NCBI GenBank assembly: GCA_022818135.1
Contig: JAFMSR010000012.1
Span: forward strand, 31,433,550 to 31,497,549
DNA length: 64,000 bases
Reading direction: 5' to 3'
From: Saxidomus purpurata
Taxonomy: Eukaryota > Mollusca > Bivalvia > Venerida > Veneridae
The notes below the pieces were generated by a model. The model did not search any database. It was not told where the DNA came from and was given only the letters and a program-made list of their open reading frames with translations. This document shows, piece by piece, positions 41,301-46,185 of the stretch; within the stretch, counting starts at the first letter, position 1; each line of letters starts with the position of its first letter. Both the position numbers and the translations under genes were made by a program.

Positions 41301-41493
41301 TGAGACCAAAATTACTTAGTGTACAAATTTTTGAACAAACATGGAAAAATTATAGCTGTAATATTTTGGTTTGTAGTTTCTGTTACATCTGGAAGTGTTG
41401 CCAAACAATTGGTTGATTGCCGTAGAGAGACCGCCACTAGACATGTATAGTTCTCTACCGGAAGCTCTAAAGAGGAAAAAGTTTGGAACTTGA
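11531..41493 (+). CDS. UTP4: UTP4 (cirhin), SSU processome WD40 protein, 17 coding exons
   Basis: UTP4/cirhin is a nucleolar WD40-repeat protein of the t-UTP (UTP-A) subcomplex. It supports rDNA transcription and binds the 5' external spacer of pre-rRNA in the small-subunit processome. The exons join to 2037 nt, giving 678 residues (the human protein is about 686). Landmarks against vertebrate cirhin: MGEF start followed by VRFF; blade-closing motifs IELWSV, IRVWSV, TSFWNG, LEVWRLG, VHVYNLE; SRILSVSWHP at 144-153; HSHDVRAVQ near 280; LKTKGG near 384; FLHDEQLFCILDK near 600; C-terminal KRKKFGT. All junctions are GT-AG and every phase fits. The start is chosen because MGEF matches the family and the context is ATGG. 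Not fixed: 5' and 3' UTRs. No AATAAA occurs between the stop and the next mobile element at 41958. Confidence 0.95.
11640..12080 (+). repeat. Tandem degenerate copies of UTP4 exon 1 within intron 1
   Basis: The exon 1 text CCTAAATCCATACAGTGTAT...GCCAGTCAAAG...TTTGTCAAGGTAAG recurs at least six times in degraded or partial form. Copies of AATCCATACAGTGTATGTCA start near 11759, 11791 and 11827. The copy at about 11827-11888 is nearly complete and keeps a donor (GTGAGT at 11883). Another donor-like GTAAGT is at 11971. The near-complete copy has TAG where exon 1 has TAT, so it cannot be read through in the exon frame. Confidence 0.82.
12287..12341 (+). CDS. UTP4: UTP4 coding exon 2
   Basis: Residues 35-53, ending GWYQEE. 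The acceptor is TTTTTCAG. The donor is GTTATA, weaker than consensus, but the phase joins exactly to exon 3 and the protein alignment leaves no gap. Confidence 0.85.
12748..12786 (+). mobile_element. Family A 3'-end fragment in intron 2
   Basis: GCAGGTGAGTGATATATGG followed by a GGCC..GGCC hairpin and CTCTTGTTT. Only the last 40 bp of the element is present. It lies 28 bp upstream of exon 3. Confidence 0.7.
12814..12933 (+). CDS. UTP4: UTP4 coding exon 3
   Basis: Residues 54-93, phase 0 on both sides. It carries LVWQGSRLFSAGLDG, matching the cirhin ALCWAEGQRLFSAGLNG stretch of blade 1-2. The donor is GTAGGT. Confidence 0.93.
13167..14524. mobile_element. Tc1/mariner-like non-autonomous element in intron 3, TA-flanked
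   Basis: The ends are inverted copies beginning CAGTACAGGCCTGGAGGATT and continuing through ATGCAAAAA and CGCGAAGTGTGGAG. TA lies just outside at 13165-13166 and 14525-14526, as expected for Tc1/mariner. Each terminal ~180-bp region also holds several copies of a GTGACTTCGCG-type motif. The centre has no transposase that I can recognise. Short frames at each end read STGLEDYAK in both places only because the ends are inverted copies. Confidence 0.78.
14860..14928 (+). CDS. UTP4: UTP4 coding exon 4
   Basis: Residues 94-116, phase 0 on both sides. It reads KCCPSNAGPVWCLTSNSAG, aligning with cirhin FGGPIWSMAASPSG. The donor is GTAAGT. Confidence 0.92.
15256..15867. mobile_element. TA-flanked MITE in intron 4
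   Basis: Terminal inverted repeat CCGTATATCGGGTT...TTTCGCG at both ends, with TA at 15254-15255 and 15868-15869. The subterminal parts are rich in TTCGCGA-like words (TTTCGCGAAAT, TTCGCGATTTTCAC, CTCGCGAATATAGCG). It is 612 bp with no coding capacity. Confidence 0.75.
16001..16085 (+). CDS. UTP4: UTP4 coding exon 5
   Basis: Residues 117-144 plus one base. It reads AGTEDGCVVLLDTEYGALEY, matching cirhin VGCEDGSVKLFQI. The acceptor is TTGTGTAG and the donor GTAAGT. Confidence 0.93.
16479..16647 (+). CDS. UTP4: UTP4 coding exon 6
   Basis: It completes residue 145 and runs to residue 200 plus two bases. It carries RILSVSWHPVEDVIVTGG and DNIRVWSVSSG, a clear WD40 blade, then the KETVIWSVICL start of the next blade. 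The donor is GTAAGG. Confidence 0.95.
16950..17720 (+). mobile_element. Degenerate family A repeat in intron 6
   Basis: It starts TTTTTAGCTCACC with an AGCTATT hairpin partner. Degraded units follow, such as AACCACAAGGCCCAGAGC, GGTCAAAATTGG and GCATTGT. No 3' hairpin with CTCTTGTT is visible, so the 3' limit is approximate. Confidence 0.5.
17849..18003 (-). mobile_element. tRNA-derived SINE fragment in intron 6
   Basis: On the minus strand there is a B-box-like GGTTTGAGTCC (from 17951-17961 reversed), then AGTTTCTTATGGCAGATAGG and ACTGGTTCTTCCCAGGAACA. The same body occurs in the SINE at 36436-36698. The 3' tail is missing. Confidence 0.55.
18085..18175. repeat. 22-23 bp tandem repeat
   Basis: About four copies of CATTGAGATCATAGAACACA with minor changes. 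It lies in UTP4 intron 6. Confidence 0.8.
18313..18388 (+). CDS. UTP4: UTP4 coding exon 7
   Basis: It completes residue 201 and ends at 226. It reads DMTIVSGDSRGKTSFWNGKQ, aligning with cirhin GTIISVDSAGKVQFWDSATG. The donor GTAGAG keeps phase 0. Confidence 0.95.
18868..20752 (+). mobile_element. Family B Helitron2/Helentron-like repeat in intron 7
   Basis: The 5' end is TTTTTAGCTCGACTTTTC, with the partner GGGAGCTG closing a hairpin. The subterminal inverted copy AAAAAGTCGAGCGCG (about 20714-20728) comes just before the 3' hairpin CTGTCCTACTGACA and CTTTTGTT. Tandem units of about 174 bp carry TTGGTTAAGTTTTTCGTACC and AGAATTATGGCCC. The element is interrupted by family E at 19569-20474. Confidence 0.72.
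19569..20474 (+). mobile_element. Family E Helitron2/Helentron-like repeat nested in family B
   Basis: The 5' hairpin is AACCAGGTTTTCC paired with GGAAAAATCCTGGTT. The inverted copy AAAACCTGGTT lies at about 20439-20449. A separate 3' hairpin GTGACA...TGTCAC (20452-20469) is followed by TTGTT. The interior has units with CGCAACTCCTACA, TTTCAACCAAACTTTCACAG and TGCCCTGGCGCATATTGTC. A T homopolymer (about 33 nt, 20278-20311) follows a B-box-like GGTTCAAACCCC, so a SINE tail may be nested inside. Confidence 0.7.
20860..21079 (+). CDS. UTP4: UTP4 coding exon 8
   Basis: Residues 227-299 plus one base. Landmarks are HKADVYCLAVDSTE, VVSSGIDSAVVQF and the family motif HSHDVRAVQMVNKSIVTGG (vertebrate HTHDVRTVAHSPTALISGG). 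The donor is GTAAGG. Confidence 0.95.
21318..21412. repeat. Strong hairpin with a perfect 22-bp core stem, intron 8
   Basis: CTTCGAAAATAGTATTTTCA with two more bases (21338-21359) is perfectly inverted at 21371-21392, with an 11-bp loop. Weaker pairing continues outward (TTATTTC...GAAATAA). Confidence 0.9.
21545..23147 (+). mobile_element. Family C repeat in intron 8, containing a nested family B copy
   Basis: The 5' end is TATGCCCCCC. The inverted copy GGGGGGCATA (23112-23122) is followed by a GTGTTTACAAACAT hairpin and a T-rich tail. Units carry GGTCAAAGGTCAAGGTCACA-like text. The element ends about 15 bp before the exon 9 acceptor. Family B (21806-22920) sits inside. Confidence 0.68.
21806..22920 (+). 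mobile_element. Family B repeat nested in family C
   Basis: TTTTTAGCTCGACTTTTCGA with GGCGAGCTA forms the 5' hairpin. Units of about 170-175 bp carry TTAAGTTTTTCGTACCA and GAATTATGGCC. It ends with the CTGTCATACTGACAG hairpin (22898-22912) and CTGTTGTT. The subterminal inverted copy is degraded here. Confidence 0.72.
23162..23268 (+). CDS. UTP4: UTP4 coding exon 9
   Basis: It completes residue 300 and ends at 335. It reads GVDTNLIEFSLTAPGSESG then KWKRIPAVPQ. The acceptor is TATTGCAG, placed directly downstream of a mobile-element tail. The donor is GTAATA. Confidence 0.9.
23767..23792. repeat. (GATAA)n microsatellite
   Basis: Five GATAA units in intron 9. Confidence 0.9.
24109..24205 (+). 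CDS. UTP4: UTP4 coding exon 10
   Basis: Residues 336-367 plus one base. It includes VILLQYMYHLEVWRLGFTD, matching cirhin LLLFQFAHHLELWRLGST. The donor GTCAGT is slightly non-consensus. Confidence 0.93.
24220..24720 (+). mobile_element. Degenerate family C-type units in intron 10
   Basis: Repeated text (TTTTCATAAAGCTTGGGACG, AATGTTCATTTGATTGAG, AAGGTCACTCTTAGTG, GGTCAAAGATCATGAG) matches the units of family C remnants at 32163-32373 and 33590-34700. Termini are not recognisable. Confidence 0.45.
25209..25760 (+). mobile_element. Family A repeat, 3' truncated, in intron 10
   Basis: TTTTTAGCTCACCTGG pairs with GGTGAGCTG to make the 5' hairpin. About three units of roughly 180 bp follow, with AAACCACAAGGCCTA and TTTACATAGGCTTATATAGG. 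The 3' hairpin end is missing. Confidence 0.6.
25881..26622. mobile_element. TA-flanked MITE in intron 10
   Basis: The ends CTGTAAAACA and TGTTTTACAG are inverted, with TA outside at 25879-25880 and 26623-26624. The subterminal parts are rich in TTCGCGA words (TATTCGCGATC, CCTCGCGAATTC, CTTCGCGAATTC), as in the MITE at 15256-15867. It is 742 bp and non-coding. Confidence 0.75.
26741..26913. mobile_element. Short Tc1/mariner-like MITE in intron 10
   Basis: CAGTCCAACCTTCC at the left and GAGAGGTTGCACTG at the right form a terminal inverted repeat. TA duplications lie at 26739-26740 and 26914-26915. It is 173 bp and non-coding. Confidence 0.72.
27726..27886 (+). CDS. UTP4: UTP4 coding exon 11
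   Basis: It completes residue 368 and ends at 421. Landmarks are NGEILTLRSNPIKLIQLKTK and VFCCDISQDATLLAYSDCE, aligning with cirhin HLLHLKTKG and CISPCGSWIAYST. The donor is GTGAGT. Confidence 0.94.
28425..28626 (+). CDS. UTP4: UTP4 coding exon 12
   Basis: Residues 422-488 plus one base. It includes HCLCFTSDKSRLVTVTAA (cirhin QILFSEDSTKLFVASNQ). The donor GTTTTT is weak, but phase and the join to the next exon support it. Confidence 0.87.
29929..30026 (+). CDS. UTP4: UTP4 coding exon 13
   Basis: It completes residue 489 and ends at 521. It carries CLAAVADHACNVHVYNLESL, matching cirhin WLAASGTSAGVHVYNVKQL. The donor is GTATTT. Confidence 0.94.
30525..31055 (+). mobile_element. Family B repeat, 5' truncated, in intron 13
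   Basis: It begins inside a unit (TTTTGTACCAGTCCACT) and contains two or three degraded units. It ends with the CTGTCCTACTGACAG hairpin and CTCTTGTTT. Confidence 0.62.
31107..31731. mobile_element. TA-flanked MITE in intron 13
   Basis: The inverted ends TAGTTAAACTTTGTTC and GAACAAAGTTTAACTG have TA outside at 31105-31106 and 31732-31733. The left first base looks like a C-to-T change from CAGT. It is 625 bp with no coding frame of interest. Confidence 0.72.
32163..32374 (+). mobile_element. Family C-related 5' fragment
   Basis: TTTATACTCCCACAAACAAA with a partner TTTGGAGGGGTATA gives a 5' hairpin. GTCGGTCTGTTGG and one unit follow. It is cut off by the next family C copy. Confidence 0.55.
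32375..33580 (+). mobile_element. Family C Helitron2/Helentron-like repeat in intron 13
   Basis: The 5' hairpin ATGCCCCCCAC/GTGGGGTGCAT is followed by a long (GTCC)n/(GTCA) tract (32417-32492). Five units of about 155-166 bp follow, with TTGTGAACGCAACTCC and CAGAATTATGGCCCTTT. At the 3' end are the inverted copy CAGTGGGGGCAT (33544-33555), the hairpin GTGTCCTTTGGACAC (33558-33572) and AATTCTAG, a CTRR-type end. Confidence 0.78.
32417..32492. repeat. (GTCC)n-rich microsatellite
   Basis: Runs of GTCC and GTCA tetranucleotides immediately after the 5' hairpin of the family C element. Such tracts sit at the same relative place in families D, F and G. Confidence 0.9.
33588..34700 (+). mobile_element. 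Degenerate family C-type units in intron 13
   Basis: Repeated AAGGATTTTCATGAAACTT and CAAGGTCACACTTAGGGGTC text occurs at about 110-180 bp spacing. An internal start-like CCACCAAACATAGTTTGAGG occurs near 33716. Termini are not clear. Confidence 0.5.
35424..35519 (+). CDS. UTP4: UTP4 coding exon 14
   Basis: Residues 522-553, phase 0. It carries HVCSVPKQSHQASALSFSPD and MVVMAYTNQK, aligning with cirhin HCTVPAYNFPVTAMAIAP and LVIAHSDQQ. The donor GTAAGC is directly followed by a minisatellite. Confidence 0.94.
35536..35870 (+). repeat. 44-bp minisatellite, about 7.5 copies, in intron 14
   Basis: The unit GGCAAAAGCTAACTGAACAG continues TAAGATACCATCTTTGGTAG and repeats every 44 bp from 17 bp after the exon 14 donor. 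Each unit contains ACAGTAAGAT, a weak donor-like string. Confidence 0.92.
36084..36266 (+). CDS. UTP4: UTP4 coding exon 15
   Basis: Residues 554-614, phase 0. Landmarks are IFEFNISKREFSDWSKKHS, MNVWLRRKSKVSKISY and IFLHDEQLFCILDKTQ, close to cirhin FEYSIPDKQYTDWS and ILLHDAYMFCIIDKS. The donor is GTAAGT. Confidence 0.96.
36436..36698 (+). mobile_element. tRNA-derived SINE in intron 15
   Basis: A-box-like TGGTCGAGTGG (about 36450-36460) and B-box-like GAGTTCAGTCC (about 36510-36520) lie at tRNA-like spacing. The body is ATTACTGGTCCTCCCCAGGA with GGTTGGGTGAACTGTCCACC. The tail is GTTAAACCCAACAAACAAAT. The body recurs inverted at 17849-18003. No intact tRNA fold is present, so this is a retroposon rather than a tRNA gene. 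Confidence 0.75.
37302..37379 (+). CDS. UTP4: UTP4 coding exon 16
   Basis: Residues 615-640, phase 0, reading KFPQVKSFEELKLEKTTAFH then ICTKYK. It corresponds to the TAHAFKISKIYKP region of vertebrate cirhin. The acceptor is TCTCTTGCAG and the donor GTAAAT. Confidence 0.9.
37611..38722 (+). mobile_element. Degenerate family A repeat(s) in intron 16
   Basis: TTTAGCTCACCTGAGC with GTGAGTTA gives a 5' hairpin. GATGTTCCTGGCATGAGG-type units follow. The element may be two copies: GGCCCTCTTATTAG near 38305 resembles one 3' end and GGTCCTCTTGTTTT near 38711 another. Confidence 0.5.
39161..41150 (+). mobile_element. Family A repeat in intron 16 with nested family B
   Basis: The 5' hairpin is TAGCTCACC/GGTGAGCTA, followed by (GTCT)n/(GTCC)n. 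The 3' end has CAGGTGAGC (41113-41121), the GGGCCATCTTGGCCC hairpin (41128-41142) and CTTTCGTTT. The interior is interrupted at 39471-40820 by family B. Confidence 0.75.
39471..40820 (+). mobile_element. Family B repeat nested in family A, 166-bp units
   Basis: It starts TTTAGCTCGACTATTCGG with partner GGAGAGCTAT. About seven highly similar units with a ~166-bp period follow (AAGTTTTGCCTGCTA, ATTATGGCCCTTGTTTGA). Near the 3' end are the inverted copy ATAGTCGAGCG, the CTGTCTTATGGACAG hairpin (40798-40812) and CTCTTGTT. Unit homogeneity suggests recent amplification. Confidence 0.8.
41377..41493 (+). CDS. UTP4: UTP4 coding exon 17 with stop codon
   Basis: Residues 641-678 and TGA at 41491-41493. 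It reads FLLHLEVLPNNWLIAVERPP, then LDMYSSLPEALKRKKFGT. The vertebrate end is LVAVERPLDDIIAQLPPPIK, then KKKFGT. This is decisive for family identity and for the gene's end. Confidence 0.97.
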   Translation, partial: FLLHLEVLPNNWLIAVERPPLDMYSSLPEALKRKKFGT

Positions 41494-41957
41494 TCACAAG
41501 GGCACGTCTTTATATGAAGGGATGCAATATAATGTGAGGAAAACAATGAAACATGTGGAACAAGGCATCTGGGCAGGGACTGAACTTCACAGACATTGGT
41601 TTACTTATTAGTATAGATTTAACCTTTTCAGCAGGGAACACACAGGAACACATTTAGTATATGAAAGAATGAATAATTTGTATTACTGGTACTCCCAAAA
41701 TTGGCCAGCCTATGTTTGTTGTTCTATGTGTTTTTCCTTGCCATAATCCTGTCCAGTCTCGGCAAGCACTTGCCTGAGTACAGTGAAAGTTGTGGTAGTT
41801 AGTCTATCAAATGATTAATAGGGAAGCAAAATGTTCAAGAGGCATAGTGTTTGCCAGCATACCTGCATTAAGTTGTGGTCTGGAGAGCATCTATGGCTCC
41901 CAAAAATATTCTCTTAAAAATTGATTGCCACGTGTAGGATCATGGCATCATAGGTTA
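41494..41957 (+). other. Presumed UTP4 3' UTR / downstream flank
   Basis: Unique-looking sequence after the stop. It contains no AATAAA or ATTAAA that I can find, so the polyadenylation site may lie past the family D element, for example at AATAAA 43677-43682, or use a variant signal. Confidence 0.35.
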
Positions 41958-43459
41958 TTTATCCCCCCGCCGAAGGCGAAGGGGATTCGTCCGTCCGTGC
42001 GTCCGTCCGTGCGTCCATCCCAATTTTGTCCAGAGCATAACTCCAAAAGTACTTGAGTGATTTTCTTCATACTTCATACACTGACAGAGCACATTGGGAG
42101 GAAGTGCAGTGTGTAAGAACAATAACTCTACCTTGCCTACTTTTAGAGTTATTCCCCTTTTATCAGATTTACTTGAAAAACTTTGTCCGGAGCATAACTC
42201 CAAAAGTACTTGAGGGATTTTCTTCAAACTTAATACACTGACATAGCACATTGGTAGGAAGTGCAGTGTGCAAGAACAATAACTCTATCTTGCCTACTTT
42301 TAGAGTTATTCCCCTTTATCAGATTTACTTCAAAAGTTTTGTCCAGAGCATAACTCCAAAAGTACCTGAGGGATTTACTTCAAACTTAATACACTGACAT
42401 AGCACATTGGTAGGAAGTGCAGTGTGTAAGAACAATAACTCTACCTTGCCTACTTTTAGAGTTATTCCCCTTTATCAGATTTACTTGTCCGAAGCATAAG
42501 TCCAAAAGTACTTGAGGGATTTTCTTCAAACTTAATACACTGACATAGCACATTGGTAGGAAGTGCAGTGTGCAAGAACAATAACTCTACCTTGCCTACT
42601 TTTAGAGTTATTCCCCTTTATCAGATTTACTTTAAGTTTTGTCCAGAGCATAACACCAAAAGTACTTGAGGGATTTACTTCAAACTTAATACACTGACAT
42701 AGCACATTGGTAGGAAGTGCAGTGTGCAAGAACAATAACTCTACCTTGCCTACTTTTAGAGTTATTCCCCTTTATCAGATTTACTTTAAAAGTTTTGTCC
42801 AGAGCATAACTCCAAAAGTACTTGAGGGATTTTCTTCAAACTTAATACACTGACATAGCACATTGGTAGGAAGTGCAGTATGTAAGAACAATAACTCTAC
42901 CTTGCCTACTTTTAGAGTTATTCCCCTTTATCAGATTTACTTGAAAAAAAAATCCCGGAGCATAACTCCAAAAGTACTTGAGGGATTTTCTTCAAACTTA
43001 ATACACTGACATAGCACATTGGTAGGAAGCACAGTGTGCAAGAACAATAACTCTACCATGCCTACTTTTAGAGTTATTCCCCTTTATCAGATTTACTTGA
43101 AAAAAAAATTCCAGAGCATAACTCCAAAAGTACTTGAGGGATTTTCTTCAAACTTAATACACTGACATAGCACATTGGTAGGAAGCGCAGTGTGCAAGAA
43201 CAATAACTCTACCATGCCTACTTTTAGTCAAATAGAAAAATATCATACCTATACTGATAATGAACATTAATATAATTTTGCAAACCTTCTCTTCATTGCC
43301 TTATTCTTTTTCCACTTACTTGAAAACTGTACTCAGCATGACCATAACTATACGGCTTTTTAAGGATTTCCTCTCACCAAGTAAAATGTACGAAAGTACA
43401 ACCTTCAGGTAACTTCTTCCTGGCGGGGGGATTAACCATGTGTAACATGGCTCTTGTTA
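41958..43459 (+). mobile_element. Family D Helitron2/Helentron-like repeat, eight 156-bp units
   Basis: The 5' hairpin ATCCCCCCGCC/GGCGAAGGGGAT is followed by (GTCC)n/(GTGC). Eight units have a ~156-bp period: the motif GAGCATAACTCCAAAAGTAC starts near 42033, 42190, 42346, 42491, 42646, 42802, 42958 and 43114. The 3' end carries GGCGGGGGGAT (43422-43432), the hairpin CCATGTGTAACATGG (43436-43450) and CTCTTGTT. Confidence 0.82.
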
Positions 43460-46185
43460 AGATTTGTTATTTGTTAAATCTTTCCCCTCGGTAATGTATT
43501 TGTTTGAGGTAGTTGTGGCATGTAAGTGACATGCCCTGACTTTAACCTGCTGTTGGCTGTTCTGGCATGGACCAGTTTTGGACATAATTAAAATACCAAA
43601 ATTAGTTGTGTCATCAAAACACAACATCTGCATTCTACAAAATTCTGGATGAGGTATTGCTTCTCCTCATCAGATAAATAAATCTGTGCATCTTGTAAAT
43701 TATTACCTGTACAGCTGTGTTTTCATAGAAAAGACCCCCAAATGTCCTGATTTAATTATATTTTAATAAACTTGTATGATAGAGAAATCTTTGAAAATAA
43801 ATATATACAAAATGGTAATGTCAGAGTTGTACTAAATCTGTCCCCATTCCTTTAGAAGTAAGCTAACTTTTGTGTTTCTGTTTGTTAAGCTGCAAACCAG
43901 TAAAAGTCAGCATTACTTCTTATTATACTATAAACTGGTGTAAATTTGCGGGTATAAAATTTGGTTTTGTTGATTTCATTCTTATTTATGGTTCCAAAGC
44001 ACTTGCACTTATTGAACTAAATTCATTCAAGTCTTACTAATGTTTTCTTTTTCAAGGCTTCTAGCAGACACTGGTGTCTTACATTTCTTTGATTAACTGT
44101 AAAATATTCTCATTTTGCTCTAAAATAGCCATCAAATCAGGCAAATTTTTCCTGTCTAAAACTGCTGTGGATGACAGTCTTGTTTGAAATAATATAATGG
44201 CGTTATCTTGGGTATTTACTTGTTCAATGATACATATCACAATGAACTGTCTGGCATGCAATGCTTTAGAAAGAAATGAAATAAAGTGAAACTATTTCTT
44301 ATTCAATAGTTAAGACGTCTTAAATGAAATGAACATTTTCATTGCACTGACAAGTGTACCATTAACATATATGCTGAGACTTCAATGATGTATTGGAGCC
44401 TTGGTACAGATGCACCTGGATACATATAAATGAGAGAAAATGTGTCGCATTGAGAATTGTACTGAAGCGTGTACAATATGGTATGTATCTGATGAGTGAG
44501 ATGTGAATGTTGTTGATGATGTAATCATGTTGTAATTATTTTTAGTTTGGTGGAAATTGCTATTTAAAGGAAATTGTGAATATTTGTTTTCCTGATAATT
44601 TGGTTGCTTCTCTTGATGTGTTGCCGATACTTTACAGGCTACCGTGCAATCATACCGACCGAATGTCTTCACCAAATGATGTCCGAAAGTGTCAGCCTGT
44701 AGTAACTGTGCATTATAATCAGTAAAATTCAAAGTCACACAGTCAGAGAATATAAAGCATTAGATATATATGTGCTAGCAGGTCTGTATGTAGTGCACTT
44801 TTTTAGCTCGGGTGAGCTTATGTGCTCTGGTTGAGAAATTATGACCAAACGCTGTCTGGCATATGTATAGTGTCCCTCTGCTATGACCCTCGGGTCAAAA
44901 TTGGCACGGCCACAGGGGTTGCAGATACAAGTTTGGCATTGACTAACAGTCTATTTGGTATCTGCAACATGGTATAGATCATTTGAATAAAACTGGCTTT
45001 GTTAGAACATTCAGTTCACCTATTTATTTTTTGCACCTAGTTCTTTTGTAATTAGCATAGAGAAAAATCTAGGTCACTGGTCATCATATATTATTAAATT
45101 GCTTATTTTGGTTAATTCCATGCAATGTCAAAGTATAAAATTGTCCTTACAAAGTGAGTTTATGTAACTGAAGAAGCCCTTGGGCCTGTTTCACTTATAT
45201 TACAGTTATGCAATACAGGATTGCAGACGGGCATCAGATACCTCGTAATGTGATGCACATTGATCAAAGACCTCGCTTAATTGTCCATATGCTGTGCAGT
45301 TGACTGCTTTTCTAACCTATGATACCTAAGAGACACATGGCAGGGTGTCAATTAGCAACATGATGAAATTAATGTTCAGCTCAGTGAATGATTTGATACC
45401 CCAAGAGAGGAGGTGAGTTATGAAAAAGAGAGGGGAATATGAATTATTTAAAGTTGTCGGAAACAAAATGCATTCACATGTTTCAAAGCATTGCTCTGTG
45501 AACAGTTTACATATTTCCATAATGAAAGTTTTTTTCTACCTAAAAAGGATTATGTTTATGAGGAAGCATAAAACAAAATGAAATGATCCTGATGACCTTA
45601 TGGCTGAACTGTGACTAGACTGTGACTAGACTGTGACTTTGTATCATGTCATTTACAGGTATAATTATACCATTTACCTGTCATCAGAGGCAGGTAACAT
45701 CTACATTATGGCTGCTTTCGTCAATGTTTCCAGACATCCAATATCACTTTCATCACAAAAAGCTATTTCAATAAAATTACTGTATTTAGTAAGACATTGA
45801 CTTGTATCAGAATACAGCTTGAGTGCATTTTGTTATGGTTGAAATATTACACAGTTGATTATAATATGGGCTATACAAATAATGTCGCTAATGCAGGTGA
45901 ATGACCAAGTTATCCTACAAGTAGTAATCGTCAAAATACAACTTCAGGTCAAGGTCATAAAACTTGAATGAAAATGGACTGTAAGCACTGGGAAACTATA
46001 TATAGGTAAAGCATTTAACAAAGAACTTAACAGGCTCAGCTAGAAGTGGAAAGGGTCTATTCAGTAGATATCTGTACACTGGCATCGTTTGTACTGAGAG
46101 GGTGGACAGATTGGTCGAACAGGGAACTATAAAATGACCAGCTTGCTGTGATACGTTTTCTCTTGCGTGGCTAAAAAAACAATGA
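43460..46185. other. Intergenic sequence
   Basis: No supported gene. There are AATAAA strings near 43677 and 44279. A short family A/B-like start, TTTTTAGCTCGGGTGAGC, lies near 44800, with GGTCAAAATTGG downstream. A 118-codon minus-strand frame (44382-44738) shows no recognisable domain. Confidence 0.4.

Noticed and set aside
42033..43225. Regularly spaced repeats as a possible CRISPR array
   Set aside because: Units are about 156 bp and contiguous without unique spacers, inside a eukaryotic element.
44382..44738. 118-codon minus-strand frame
   Set aside because: No recognisable domain and no support from neighbours. Polar AT-rich residues fit chance.
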